A stretch of 50,723 nucleotides of DNA from Bacteroidetes bacterium GWF2_33_38 (GTDB taxonomy: Bacteria > Bacteroidota > Bacteroidia > Bacteroidales > GWF2-33-38). Location: NCBI GenBank assembly GCA_001769505.1, contig MEOF01000064.1:1-50723 (forward strand), given 5' to 3'. Made by a program: the position numbers and the translations under genes. The notes below the pieces were generated by a model. The model made no database searches, had not been told where the DNA came from, and saw nothing but the letters and a program-made list of their open reading frames with translations. Shown piece after piece: positions 24,701 to 35,876 of this stretch. Numbering within the stretch: the first letter of the stretch is position 1; each line of letters opens with the position of its first letter.

Positions 24701-27700
24701 ACTTACAATTTTAGAATGTAGCGATAACCAATTAACAAGTTTAAATGTAAAAAATGGTAATAATATAAATTTTACAGATTTTTTTGCCAACAACAATCCT
24801 CTTCTTGGTTGTATTCAGGTTGATAATGCCACCTGGTCAAATGCAAACTGGATAAACATTGATGCAAGTGCAAGTTTTAGTGAAGATTGTAGTGCTATAA
24901 TAGTCTCATCAACCATCACCAACGCCACTTGCTTTGGCTCTTCCGATGGTTCAATAGATATAACAGTTACAGGTGGCACAGCTCCTTATACATACGCGTG
25001 GTCAAATCTGTCAGGTCTTGAAGACCTGACAGGTTTAGCAGCTGGCGAGTACATTGTAACTGTTACCGATGCATTAAGTGCAAACTTGGTTGATACATTT
25101 ACAGTAACAGAGCCTGCTCAACTCTTTGCCGTTACTGCCGTTCAGACAAACGAAAGTTGCTATGGAGCAAATGATGGAAGCGTTGATGGAAGCGGAATGG
25201 GAGGCGTTTCTCCTTACACTTTTGCATGGTCAACCCTAGAAACAACGCCTTTAATCGGTGGCTTGGCAGGTGGCTCATATGATTTAACTGTAACTGATGC
25301 TAACGGATGTACAGCTTCAACAACTTTTAGTATTTTTGGGGCAACTCAAATTACTTTATCTCCTTCATCAGTTGATGCCACATGTGGCAATTATGATGGT
25401 TCAGCTACCGTAATTCCTTCGGGAGGTACAACTCCTTACACATATTCTTGGTCTGATGCTCAAACGACTCAATCGGCAAGCGGACTTTTGGCCGGTTCGT
25501 ACGAGGTTACCGTAACCGATAACAATGGATGTACGGCTTCCATAATTATCGGGGTTAACAATGTTGGCGGTCCAAGTGTATCTATCGATTATCAAACCAA
25601 TGTGTTGTGTAATGGCGGAAATACAGGGTCGGCGGCTTTAATCTATTTTGGAGGAACATCTCCATATAATTTTATTTGGAGCGATGGACAAACCATTCAA
25701 GATGCTATAAACTTGCCTGCAGGAACTTACACGGTTACGATGACCGACGCAAGCTCTTGTATAGCAACTACAAGCGTAACAATTACAGAGCCAGCTTTGC
25801 CTCTTTTAGCAAATATGAGTGTAACTAACATTAGCTGTTTTGGAAATGTCGACGGAGTTGCAACATCAAACCCAACCGGAGGAACGGCTCCATATACGTA
25901 TGCATGGTCGAATTCTTCTACATTGCAAACCATTTCAGGTTTAATGGCAGGAATTTACAATGTAGTTGTTACGGATGATAATGGTTGTACAAATTCAAAT
26001 GGAATAACAGTTTTTGAACCATCACTTTTGTCAGTCAACGTAAACACTGTAAATTCAAATTGTGGACAATCAGATGGTGCTGCTGAGGCTGTGCCAAGCG
26101 GTGGTACCATGCCATTTACTTATAACTGGTCGGTTGCGGGAGGTGGCAATACATTGAGCAATTTATCGATAGGAAACTACGACGTAACCCTTACCGATGC
26201 AAATGGATGTACAGCTACAAACAACTTCACTATTTCTGAAAACTCACCATTGGCGGTTTCGTTCATGACATCAACCAATGTTACTTGTTTTGGTGGTAGC
26301 GATGGCGGAATAACTGGAATGCCGTTGAATGGAGTGTCTCCATATACATATTTATGGTCGAATGCTGAAACAACTCCTGTGTTATCAGGAATTGTCGCTG
26401 ATACTTATACCCTAACCATAACCGACGGAGCTGGTTGTATCGCTATTGATTCGATTCAAATTACAGAACCTACGCAAATTATAATTACTGGAACAGTTTC
26501 CGACGAAAACGCAGGAAGTGATGGAGCTATTGATTTAACTGTTTCGGGAGGTACAGCTACTTTTACATATGCTTGGTCAAACCTGTCAGGTCTTGAAGAC
26601 CTGACAGGTTTAGCTGCCGGAACTTATACGGTTACAGTTACCGATGGAATTGGTTGTACAGCGATAGACTCCTTCGTAGTTAATCCTGCTTGTAATATTT
26701 TGGTAGATGCCGGAAGCGACCTAACAATTTCAGCTTCTGCCGGAAGTGTAATGCTTTCAGGAACCGTTAGCGGAAATACTTCAACAGGTATTTGGACAAG
26801 CGATGGAACAGGAACATTCTCGCCATCAGATACCGATTTAAATGCAATGTATATCTTTAGCCCGGCTGATACAATGGCAGGTAGCGTAACATGTACATTA
26901 ACTTCAACCAACAACGACATTTGTGCAGTAATGGCTGACGGCGTATTTATAACAATTACTTCTGCATCAACATTGACTTTGTCTGTTTCACAAACATTTG
27001 GGGTTTCTTGTTTTGGATTATCAGACGGAGCTGCTTTAGTAACAGCAAACGGAGGAACGACTCCATACTCATATTTATGGAGCAATGGTTCTCCTAATGC
27101 AAATGCAGGAACACTTACTGCCGGTTGGTATCACGTAACCGTTACCGATGCAGCAATGAATACAGTTGTTGATTCGGTGGAAATTACACAGCCAATCGCT
27201 CTTATGTTGAGCACAAGCTCTGCAAATCCATTGTGTTATGGTAATACAAATGGGTCAGCTTCAGTGATTGCTTCGGGTGGCACAACGCCATATTCGTATA
27301 ATTGGAGCAATGGAGCAACTACTCCTGATATTTACGGCATAGGAGATGGAGGCTATAGTGTTACGGTAACCGATAGTCATGGATGTTTTTTAACAACATC
27401 AGCAACGCTGTCGCAACCACCATATTTGAGTCTGATGACAAGTTCACTTACAAATGAATCTACTTCAGGGGCTTGCGATGGAAGTTTGACCGTGTACGCA
27501 TCGGGTGGAACGGGATTATATACATATAATTGGAATCCTTCTGTTTCTTCTTCTGATATTGGAACAGCTTTATGTGCAGGAACTTACGACATTACAGTTT
27601 CCGATATTAATGCTTGCACTGCCACATTAAACGAAATAATTACTTCGGGATCTTGCACCATGTATGCAAGCTTTACTTCAATGGTCGATGCTACTTGTTA

Positions 27701-30700
27701 CGGAATGAACAACGCACAAGGATCCGTAACAGTAGTTAACGGAACTGCACCTTTTGATTACGAATGGTCGAACGGATATTCAGAAATTGATGCTGCAATT
27801 ACGACTAGTACCAACACAACTTTAGGTTCGGGAGTTCAATATGTAACGGTTACCGATGGAATGGGTTGTACTTATACAGCCGGCGAAGGATTTGGAGAGC
27901 CAGCAGAACTTGTTGTTCAGTTAATCGATATTTTCGACGAATCTTCATTGGGAGCTTGCGACGGTTCAATTAGTATGTCAGCAAGTGGAGGAACAACGCC
28001 TTACACATATTTATGGTCAAATGCGTCAACCGAATCATTTGTAGATATGCTTTGTGCCGAAAGCTATACTATTACTGTTACAGATAATAATGGATGTACC
28101 GCAACCCGAACTGAAATTATAAATTCTGGAGGAGCTTTACCTATTGTTGATTTTTCAGCAAATAATACCAATATTACAGTTGGTTCATCGGTAGCATTTA
28201 CCGATAATTCAACAGGAAGTCCAACTTCGTGGTTCTGGGAATTTGTCGGAGGAACTCCATCAACATCAACAAGTCAAAATCCTACGGTTGTTTACAATAC
28301 AGCTGGCATATATGATGTAACTCTTGTTGTTTCAAATATTTATGGCTCTGATACATTGACAAAAATCGGCTATATAGTAGTAAATAATCCTGGCTGTGCT
28401 ATGTCTGCAACTTTTACTTCGGTTAACGATTTAACTTGCTTTGGAGTGAACAATGGAACTGCGACAGTTAACGTTGCAAACGGAACAGCACCATATGATT
28501 ATGAGTGGTCAAATGGATTTAATGTTTTATCAAGTTTGAATGTAAACAATACAGCAACAGGCTTAGCTGGAGGTGTAATTATGGTTACCATAACAGACGA
28601 CAACGGTTGTGCTTTTACCACTGGAGAAAGCATAATGGAACCAGCAGAAATAATTATCGGCACAACATCAACCAACGAATCTTTCGATGGAGCTTGCGAT
28701 GGAACAATAACGACAACTGTAAGCGGAGGAACATCTCCTTATTCTTACCTTTGGTCAAATGCAGCCTCAGCCAATGCAATTGCTAACTTATGTGCAGGGA
28801 CTTATATGTTGACAGTAACGGATAATAATGCTTGTACGTCAACACATCAAGGTATTATCGCAACTGGCGTTGTTTGTGCAATTACGACAAGCGTAACATC
28901 TGAAAATGTAAGTTGTTTTAATGCTGTAGATGGTAGCATTTCAATAATAGTCATGGGCGGACAAAGTCCATACACATATATTTGGCAAAACGATTCAACC
29001 ACAAATCAATTAAGTAACATTTCAGCAGGTCCTTATACTGTAACGATTACAGATGCAATTGGCTGTCAGAAAACAGAAACAATTGTTATTACACAACCAT
29101 CATTGTTAGCTGCAAGCATTACAGCAACACCTGTTTCGTGTTTTAGCGGTATTGATGGTTCATTGAGTATGAATGTTTTTGGAGGAACTTCGCCATATTC
29201 TTATGAATGGTCAACTGGAGACACTTCTGCAACCATTCAAGATCTGTCAGCAGGATTATATTACGTTACCTTAACCGATGCAGGTGGTTGTCAAACAGAA
29301 AGGAGTAAAACAGTAAGCCAACCATCGCAAATTTCGGCGTCAATTGTAAGTAGCAATGTTTCTTGCTTTGGTTTATCTGATGGAATTGCAACAGCAACTT
29401 TATCAGGCGGAACTGCTCCATATTCATATAATTGGTCGAATGGTAATACAACGTCAACTGCCACTTTATTGGCAGCAGGTTCATATTCGTTGACCATGAC
29501 CGATGCAAATAACTGTACTTATTTTGGTTCAACTACTATTGAAGAACCTACTATTTTAGAAAGCACAATACTTAGTACGATTCCAGCTAGTTGTAATGGA
29601 AGTAACACTGGTTCGGCAACTATATTTGCTAATGGAGGAACTTCTCCATACACTTATATTTGGGATAATGGGCAAATAGGCACAACAGCAAATTATTTAT
29701 CCGCTGCAAGTCATACGGTTACCATCACCGACGATAATTCATGTGAGCTGGTTAAAACAGTAGAAATTACACAATCAGGCACATCAGTTCTTTCTGGAGT
29801 TGTACAATATTCAGGAGGTTTTATTGCTAAAAGCGATGGATTTGTTACGCTTTACAATGCCAATATACAGCCGTACCAAGAGATTGCACAAATTGACATT
29901 GATACAAACGGAACATTTGTTTTTAACAATGTGATAAGCGGAAATTATGTCGTAAATGTAAAATTATATAACCATGCTTATCAGACTTATCAAGGAGTAA
30001 TGCAAACGTATTACAATTTAACCCATAAGTGGCAAGATGCATTAGCAATATCTGTTAGCTGCGAAACTGAAGAATTTATTCTAGTGGAAATGGTTGAAAA
30101 TCCTGCAGCAAATTCAGGCAACGGAGTAGTTTCTGGAAATATAAACTATGCATTGAATGGAAACAAATCAATCGCAGGAGAACCAGTTCCTGGTGCTGAG
30201 GTTACACTTGAACAAGAACCAGACGACGAGCCTATAAGCAATACTCCAACTGACGAAGTCGGCGGCTACGAATTTACGAACGTTCCAACCGGATTGTTCT
30301 CATTACGTATAGATATCCCTGGTATTCCACAATTTTCGACTCATACTATTATTTTAACCGACGATGACCCAAATCATAATAATATGGATTTTATTGTTGA
30401 TACGAATGCAACCAGCATGGGGATTTTAACTGATAGCACTACTTCTGCACCGATAATAATTAGTGAAAGTTTATTAATCAATGTTTATCCAAATCCAGCT
30501 GACGATTATATAAACATTTATTATCAATCAACTGATTTTGAAAGAATTGAAATAGAGGTTATTAATATCGAAGGAAAACTTGTAATGTCTCCAATTATTG
30601 TTGATAATATCGAGAAAGAAAACACAATTAATATTAATTTGAAAGAAGCCGTTCCAGGCACGTATTTTGTCAAAATACAAGCAAAATCAACAATCTATTT

Positions 30701-30722
30701 GAAAAAGATTGTTGTTAAGTAG
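21735..30722 (+). CDS. Giant T9SS-secreted adhesin with propeller, LRR and about 19 SprB repeats
   Basis: 2995 residues from the ATG at 21735, chosen because a signal peptide follows at once (KSALSIVAMLMFFNLAQA). Domain order by approximate residue: Ig-like 42-135; a delta-60-type propeller 146-545 with seven DxxFNxxG repeats; leucine-rich array one 551-802 and array two 806-1052, each opened by a CIVNIPDANFK header; SprB units 1-8 at 1055-1650; an Ig-like insert 1652-1742; SprB units 9-13; a PKD domain at 2136-2219; SprB units 14-19 to about 2685; two carboxypeptidase-regulatory-like domains to 2885; and a T9SS type A sorting domain from 2912 (LLINVYPNPADDYINIYY) to the end. SprB of Flavobacterium johnsoniae is a gliding adhesin, so a cell-surface adhesin is likely. 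The LRR part is more AT-rich than the rest. Confidence 0.93.
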   Translation: MKTTTIKSALSIVAMLMFFNLAQAQQLKVICETQVTREPIPAQVVTQPVNTSVYEGEAATFIISAIGDDTIVYQWQNFDGFVWNNMSEGLYSGTDNDTLVILNALIGFNGFQYRCIVNNSCGIDTSDAANLNVNLAAIAGLSGNFCPDQTFGTNGEVIHHYNDIYNYYFKTLVQPNGKIVSAGSTQAFSDDFNVLLARHNADGTPDLSFNATGFATFDAGFSDNDEAYSLALYPGDKYVIAGRADNGAGQDVLIMRFNNDGTLDNTFNGNGIFLTDVLLEDDLVYDIAVQSNGKILVCGNSVTSSEQHLLVIRVNADGSLDSSFDSDGILTIPNATYDNKLKAIALTSTEQIVVAGYLSDGSCYVARLNNDGSFDTNFNGTGYNINHFSTYADGFNDLAIVNDTIYAAGYYSEYTAEPTNNSQFLLARFATDGSLDINFNALGYNVADLGALSDVANAITIQSDNKILLGGLNWTDVSTFKTNFGLARFTPNGNIDITFNEIGILTAPLSSDSAQCVSIALMPDNTIIAAGAMFFNGNYDATLVKYEVCPCIVNIPDANFKVALVGNSLINTNADGEIQCSEASAYSDTLDINSLNISDLTGIEAFTSITNLYCFNNQLTYLDLSSNTALVELKCYDNLLTTLDLSANTALTYVDCFSNLLTNLNISNNLSLNSLICSINQLTNINTSANTSLSGLACDNNQLTSLDLSNNTNLSSLDCSYNNQLSSVDVSNNSALIYLDCSYSNLLSLNVKNGNNINFSWFDATYNSLLSCIQVDDTTWANANWTVANGNIDATANYSVDCVAECIVNIPDANFKTALVGNPAINTNTDGEIQCLEATAYSGTIDVNSLSISDLTGIEAFTSLNALYCWNNQLTSIDVSANTALTILNCYTNQLSSIDLSSNTALFGFNCYNNQFTSLDISANTGLSELSCNGNLLTSLDVSSNTALTYLDCSNNQLTNLDFSTNTVLAILECFNNQLTSLNLSANTALTILECSDNQLTSLNVKNGNNINFTDFFANNNPLLGCIQVDNATWSNANWINIDASASFSEDCSAIIVSSTITNATCFGSSDGSIDITVTGGTAPYTYAWSNLSGLEDLTGLAAGEYIVTVTDALSANLVDTFTVTEPAQLFAVTAVQTNESCYGANDGSVDGSGMGGVSPYTFAWSTLETTPLIGGLAGGSYDLTVTDANGCTASTTFSIFGATQITLSPSSVDATCGNYDGSATVIPSGGTTPYTYSWSDAQTTQSASGLLAGSYEVTVTDNNGCTASIIIGVNNVGGPSVSIDYQTNVLCNGGNTGSAALIYFGGTSPYNFIWSDGQTIQDAINLPAGTYTVTMTDASSCIATTSVTITEPALPLLANMSVTNISCFGNVDGVATSNPTGGTAPYTYAWSNSSTLQTISGLMAGIYNVVVTDDNGCTNSNGITVFEPSLLSVNVNTVNSNCGQSDGAAEAVPSGGTMPFTYNWSVAGGGNTLSNLSIGNYDVTLTDANGCTATNNFTISENSPLAVSFMTSTNVTCFGGSDGGITGMPLNGVSPYTYLWSNAETTPVLSGIVADTYTLTITDGAGCIAIDSIQITEPTQIIITGTVSDENAGSDGAIDLTVSGGTATFTYAWSNLSGLEDLTGLAAGTYTVTVTDGIGCTAIDSFVVNPACNILVDAGSDLTISASAGSVMLSGTVSGNTSTGIWTSDGTGTFSPSDTDLNAMYIFSPADTMAGSVTCTLTSTNNDICAVMADGVFITITSASTLTLSVSQTFGVSCFGLSDGAALVTANGGTTPYSYLWSNGSPNANAGTLTAGWYHVTVTDAAMNTVVDSVEITQPIALMLSTSSANPLCYGNTNGSASVIASGGTTPYSYNWSNGATTPDIYGIGDGGYSVTVTDSHGCFLTTSATLSQPPYLSLMTSSLTNESTSGACDGSLTVYASGGTGLYTYNWNPSVSSSDIGTALCAGTYDITVSDINACTATLNEIITSGSCTMYASFTSMVDATCYGMNNAQGSVTVVNGTAPFDYEWSNGYSEIDAAITTSTNTTLGSGVQYVTVTDGMGCTYTAGEGFGEPAELVVQLIDIFDESSLGACDGSISMSASGGTTPYTYLWSNASTESFVDMLCAESYTITVTDNNGCTATRTEIINSGGALPIVDFSANNTNITVGSSVAFTDNSTGSPTSWFWEFVGGTPSTSTSQNPTVVYNTAGIYDVTLVVSNIYGSDTLTKIGYIVVNNPGCAMSATFTSVNDLTCFGVNNGTATVNVANGTAPYDYEWSNGFNVLSSLNVNNTATGLAGGVIMVTITDDNGCAFTTGESIMEPAEIIIGTTSTNESFDGACDGTITTTVSGGTSPYSYLWSNAASANAIANLCAGTYMLTVTDNNACTSTHQGIIATGVVCAITTSVTSENVSCFNAVDGSISIIVMGGQSPYTYIWQNDSTTNQLSNISAGPYTVTITDAIGCQKTETIVITQPSLLAASITATPVSCFSGIDGSLSMNVFGGTSPYSYEWSTGDTSATIQDLSAGLYYVTLTDAGGCQTERSKTVSQPSQISASIVSSNVSCFGLSDGIATATLSGGTAPYSYNWSNGNTTSTATLLAAGSYSLTMTDANNCTYFGSTTIEEPTILESTILSTIPASCNGSNTGSATIFANGGTSPYTYIWDNGQIGTTANYLSAASHTVTITDDNSCELVKTVEITQSGTSVLSGVVQYSGGFIAKSDGFVTLYNANIQPYQEIAQIDIDTNGTFVFNNVISGNYVVNVKLYNHAYQTYQGVMQTYYNLTHKWQDALAISVSCETEEFILVEMVENPAANSGNGVVSGNINYALNGNKSIAGEPVPGAEVTLEQEPDDEPISNTPTDEVGGYEFTNVPTGLFSLRIDIPGIPQFSTHTIILTDDDPNHNNMDFIVDTNATSMGILTDSTTSAPIIISESLLINVYPNPADDYINIYYQSTDFERIEIEVINIEGKLVMSPIIVDNIEKENTININLKEAVPGTYFVKIQAKSTIYLKKIVVK
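25004..25036. repeat. REP-like palindrome inside SprB unit 1
   Basis: A 33-base near-perfect palindrome centred on G25020, arms containing TGTCAGGTCTT and AAGACCTGACA, with one T-G pair near the outer end. It encodes LSGLEDLTGL in the frame of the adhesin. It recurs, fully paired, in SprB unit 8. Confidence 0.85.
26579..26611. repeat. REP-like palindrome inside SprB unit 8
   Basis: A 33-base palindrome centred on G26595 with 16 perfectly complementary bases on each side (AAACCTGTCAGGTCTT and complement). It encodes the same LSGLEDLTGL peptide as the copy at 25004-25036. Confidence 0.9.
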
Positions 30723-30738
30723 TTAAACATGTGTTAAG

Positions 30739-30766
30739 AAAAGACCGAAATAATTTTCGGTCTTTT
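30739..30766 (+). terminator. Terminator of the giant adhesin gene
   Basis: Arms AAAAGACCGAAA and TTTCGGTCTTTT with a four-base loop, followed by further T. It lies 17 bases after the stop codon. Confidence 0.9.
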
Positions 30767-30859
30767 TTTGTTAAAAAAGAAGTTGATAAACTTTTTCGAT
30801 TGTTAATAAAAACGACTTTTGACAATTGTATTCTACATCGTATTCCCTTCTTTTTTTTG

Positions 30860-30867
30860 TACCTTTG
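30860..30867 (+). promoter_or_regulatory. -7 element of the gyrB promoter
   Basis: TACCTTTG matches the Bacteroidota -7 consensus TAnnTTTG, 25 bases before the gyrB ATG. No good TTTG -33 box lies at the standard distance. Confidence 0.5.
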
Positions 30868-30886
30868 CAACCTATTGAATAATTAA

Positions 30887-32860
<1,974 letters not shown>

Positions 32861-32880
32861 AAATTTGTGATAGATATTTA

Positions 32881-32912
32881 AAACCCTTAATGTTTGTAGA
32901 GCTTAAGGGTTT
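32881..32912. terminator. Convergent terminator between gyrB and the glycosyltransferase gene
   Basis: Arms AAACCCTTAA and TTAAGGGTTT with a 12-base loop. T residues follow on the plus strand and a shorter A/T tract flanks the other side, so it serves mainly gyrB. Confidence 0.75.
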
Positions 32913-32914
32913 TT

Positions 32915-34048
32915 TTATGTTAACTTTTCTCTAAGGTCTAAAATTGCATTAACCATACTTTTCCAAGAAAATTTTTCTTTTTCTATGGCTGCATTCTTCG
33001 AAAATTTTTCTTCACGATTGTTGCTGTAAAAATCAAAAATAGCATCTGCGATATCCTTCGGTTCTTTTTCGGTAACATAACCAACTACATTGTGAGGAAC
33101 TATTTCGGCAAGCCCTCCGACATTCGTAACCAACATTGGACGGTCGAAATTATAAGCAATTTGCGTAACCCCACTTTGAGTGGCTGTATGATAAGGCTGA
33201 ACCACAATATCCGAAGCACAGAAATAATATTTTACTTCTTCGCTCGGAATAAATTTTTCGGTAATGATTACATTCTCATTAAGATGCATTTCGTTAATCA
33301 TTTCCAAATAACGAGTTTTGTCTTCGTAAAATTCACCCGCAATTATTAGTTTGATATTAAGTGGCTTAAGCATTTCATTTCCTAAAGCTTTTATTAACAA
33401 ATCAAGTCCTTTGTATTTTCTGATGATTCCGAAAAACAATATAGTTTTATCTTTTGGCTCAAGTTTCAGATAGCTTTTTGCCTCGCTTTTTTCAACCTTA
33501 TTTCCAAAAATATTATAAATGGGGTGTGGAATAAAAACTGCATTCGGGTTTGACGTAAATTCTTTTAAATCGTCGAGAACTGATTTTGCTAAAGCAATAA
33601 AACCATCGCAAGAATGCACAAAATAATTTGTCAGCTTCTTGTCTCCAATTCTTTTTTCATGAGGAATTACATTGTGCATAATTCCAATAACCTTACAGTT
33701 CGTTTCAGTTGAAACTTTTCGGGCAATTCGACCTAAAGCAGGAGCCATAAAAGGCATCCAAAACATAACAATTAAAATGTCGGGCTTTTGTTTAGAAATA
33801 TAATTTGCAGCTTTGTTCCACGAAATTGGGTTTACCGAATTTATCATTCGTGTAATTTTTAATCCCGAAGGTCCATTTCCTTCTGCAAATTGAGTTTTGC
33901 CAGGAAATAAAAATCCAGGATACTGCATGGTAAAGGTTACTATTTCAGCGTCAATATTGTTTTCGATAAACGATTGACACAAGGCTTCGCTAAAATTTGC
34001 AATTCCTCCTCTGAAAGGATGAGCTGGCCCGACAATTATAGCTTTCAA
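32915..34048 (-). CDS. Glycosyltransferase, GT4 (GT-B) family
   Basis: A 377-residue GT-B fold enzyme. The N-terminal donor-free domain opens with GPAHPFRGGIANFSEAL, whose GG loop is typical of GT4. The C-terminal domain has the Rossmann segment TILFFGIIRKYKGLDLLIKAL and the nucleotide-sugar motif region VVQPYHTATQSGVTQIAYNFDRPMLVTNVGGLAEIV, the usual E-x7-E area in modified form. It would add a sugar to a lipid-linked or polysaccharide acceptor on the cytoplasmic face of the membrane. It lies three bases after the GT2 gene, so they are co-translated. Donor and acceptor are not identifiable. Confidence 0.9.
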   Translation of the reverse strand: MKAIIVGPAHPFRGGIANFSEALCQSFIENNIDAEIVTFTMQYPGFLFPGKTQFAEGNGPSGLKITRMINSVNPISWNKAANYISKQKPDILIVMFWMPFMAPALGRIARKVSTETNCKVIGIMHNVIPHEKRIGDKKLTNYFVHSCDGFIALAKSVLDDLKEFTSNPNAVFIPHPIYNIFGNKVEKSEAKSYLKLEPKDKTILFFGIIRKYKGLDLLIKALGNEMLKPLNIKLIIAGEFYEDKTRYLEMINEMHLNENVIITEKFIPSEEVKYYFCASDIVVQPYHTATQSGVTQIAYNFDRPMLVTNVGGLAEIVPHNVVGYVTEKEPKDIADAIFDFYSNNREEKFSKNAAIEKEKFSWKSMVNAILDLREKLT

Positions 34049-34051
34049 GGT

Positions 34052-35008
34052 CTAAAAATTAATTTTCTTTTCGATTAAATAATGATTTCTGTCGGCTGAG
34101 CTTCGCGAAATCATTTCGCCCAAAAATCCGGCAAGAAAAAGTTGAGTTCCAATTACCATGGTGGCTAAGGCGATGTAAAAATAAGGACTATCGGTTACTA
34201 AAGCAGCTTTCACGCCTATACTTAAATGATATAGTTTTAAGGCTCCTAGCCATGCTGATGCAGAAAATCCAATTAAAAACATTAGGGTTCCCCAAATGCC
34301 GAAAAAGTGCATCGGACGTTTTCCAAACTTTGTAATAAATGTTACAGAAAGTAAATCCAATGGACCACGAATAAATCGTTCAATTCCGAATTTTGTAACG
34401 CCATATTTTCGTTCCTGATGTTGAACTACTTTTTCACCAATCTTTTTAAATCCTGCTCGTTTAGCCATTACAGGAATGTATCGGTGCATGTCGCCATAAA
34501 TCTCGATACTTTTTACAACTCTGTTTCGATAAGCCTTAAGTCCGCAATTGAAATCATGAAGATTAATTCCGCTCATTCGACGAACTGTCCAATTGTAAAA
34601 TTTACTTGGGATATTTTTGGTTAACACAGGGTCGTGACGTTTCTTTTTCCATCCCGAAACAAGGTCAAACCCATCTTGAGTAATCATTTTGTAAAGTTCA
34701 GGGATTTCGTCGGGCGAATCTTGTAAGTCGGCATCCATTGTAATAACAACATCGCCTTTTGCAACATCAAATCCAATATGCAAAGCTGGTGATTTTCCGT
34801 AGTTACGTCTAAATTGAATTCCTTTTATATTTGGATTTTCGCCCGATAATTTTTCGATTATATCCCACGAATTATCTGTGCTTCCGTCATCGATTAGCAC
34901 AACTTCGTAAGAAAACTTGTTTTCGTCCATTACTTTTTTAATCCAACGTAAAAGTTCAGGTAAGGATTCAGCTTCGTTGTATAATGGTATTACTAGTGAG
35001 ATATTCAT
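34052..35008 (-). CDS. Glycosyltransferase, GT2 family, membrane-anchored (GtrB/DPM1-like)
   Basis: A 318-residue protein. An N-terminal GT-A domain has the LVIPLYNEAESLPELL start, DDGSTDNSW and the DxD-containing MDADLQDSPDEIP. Two C-terminal helices (about 235-260 and 275-300) anchor it. This architecture is that of polyprenyl-phosphate sugar transferases such as GtrB and DPM1-like enzymes, which load a sugar on undecaprenyl phosphate in the inner membrane. It starts exactly where the DUF4199 gene ends and runs three bases ahead of a GT4 gene. A role in surface glycan or protein glycosylation is inferred. Confidence 0.92.
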   Translation of the reverse strand: MNISLVIPLYNEAESLPELLRWIKKVMDENKFSYEVVLIDDGSTDNSWDIIEKLSGENPNIKGIQFRRNYGKSPALHIGFDVAKGDVVITMDADLQDSPDEIPELYKMITQDGFDLVSGWKKKRHDPVLTKNIPSKFYNWTVRRMSGINLHDFNCGLKAYRNRVVKSIEIYGDMHRYIPVMAKRAGFKKIGEKVVQHQERKYGVTKFGIERFIRGPLDLLSVTFITKFGKRPMHFFGIWGTLMFLIGFSASAWLGALKLYHLSIGVKAALVTDSPYFYIALATMVIGTQLFLAGFLGEMISRSSADRNHYLIEKKINF

Positions 35009-35608
35009 TTATTCGGTTTTTTCAGTTGAATCATTAACTTCGGTCATTGCATCAGCAAAGGCATTGTTGTTTTTCTTTTTTACAAAAATTGAGGTTAACA
35101 ATGAAACGATAAATGTAAAAATTATTGTGCCCGGAATACTCATTAAAGCTGCATTAATAGGTGTTGGGATTTCTCGTGCATCGAAGGCTGCCATTTGTTG
35201 TTCGACCATTTCTTCCGACAATCCTGCTGAAAGCATGTATTCTTCAGTCATCGCCGCAATTTTTTCCATTGTTATTTTTTGATAATCGGGGTCAATTATA
35301 GTGTTAAAAATAATTTGATAAAGGGCAGATATTAATGACGCAAAAACGCCGATTAAAATACCGAATTTTAGGGAATTGCCATAAGTAATGTACCCACCAA
35401 GTATTTTGTTTCGATAGTTTTTGCTTAATACAAAAATGATGATAAAATACAGAATCAAATTGATAACTCCGATATAAAATCCGGCAAATAAACTCATGGT
35501 TACTAAATCAAAAACGTAAATAATCACGCTGATAATGACAAGGATTAATCCTAAAATCAAACCTGAGTTTGCCGCTTGATACCAAATCGATTCTTTATTT
35601 GTATTCAT
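35009..35608 (-). CDS. DUF4199 family membrane protein
   Basis: A 199-residue integral membrane protein with four predicted helices at about 13-33, 38-60, 80-102 and 155-180. Between helices 3 and 4 is a charged extramembrane stretch (residues 106-150) with a conserved-looking MEKIAAMTEEYMLSAG helix. This topology and the YxxYGNSLKFGILIG segment match DUF4199, a Bacteroidota family of unknown function often found beside GT2 enzymes. The stop codon abuts the GT2 ATG directly. A -7-like TATATTTG at 35644-35637 on the minus strand lies 29 bases upstream. Confidence 0.85.
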   Translation of the reverse strand: MNTNKESIWYQAANSGLILGLILVIISVIIYVFDLVTMSLFAGFYIGVINLILYFIIIFVLSKNYRNKILGGYITYGNSLKFGILIGVFASLISALYQIIFNTIIDPDYQKITMEKIAAMTEEYMLSAGLSEEMVEQQMAAFDAREIPTPINAALMSIPGTIIFTFIVSLLTSIFVKKKNNNAFADAMTEVNDSTEKTE

Positions 35609-35686
35609 TTTGAGGTTTATTTTAAACTTTATAGAACAAATATACAGTTTTTGCTAAATAAATTTCACAAATCTAAAAAGATATGT

Positions 35687-35694
35687 TACTTTTG
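35687..35694 (+). promoter_or_regulatory. -7 promoter element of the SRP RNA gene
   Basis: TACTTTTG matches TAnnTTTG exactly and ends five bases before the predicted 5' end of the RNA. Confidence 0.65.
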
Positions 35695-35698
35695 CGTT

Positions 35699-35795
35699 GG
35701 GTAAGTCTCATACGACCAGCTCCTGCTGAATCCCCCCAGGACCGGAAGGTAGCAAGGGTAGGTGGTCGTAGCGGTGCGATATGAGTAGCTTGCCC
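35699..35795 (+). ncRNA. ffs: Signal recognition particle RNA, small bacterial type (4.5S)
   Basis: A 97-base RNA with the universal domain IV signature: CAGGACCGGAAGGTAGCAAG holds the GGAA tetraloop and the asymmetric loop that binds Ffh. The 5' end GGGTAAGTCTCAT pairs with the 3' end ATGAG..CTTGCCC, closing a single long hairpin of the small bacterial SRP type. A T-rich tract follows at once as terminator. The RNA scaffolds Ffh for co-translational membrane targeting. Confidence 0.95.
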
Positions 35796-35876
35796 ATTTT
35801 TTATTTATATTTGCCAATCTTCTGAAATAAAATTTTTCGAGAACATTTTTTTCAAAATAGAAGGAGTACGAGCGAG

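Noticed and set aside
26624-27085. Minus-strand 153-codon open frame inside the adhesin gene
   Set aside because: Antisense shadow of the repetitive SprB coding sequence, with no start context or family.
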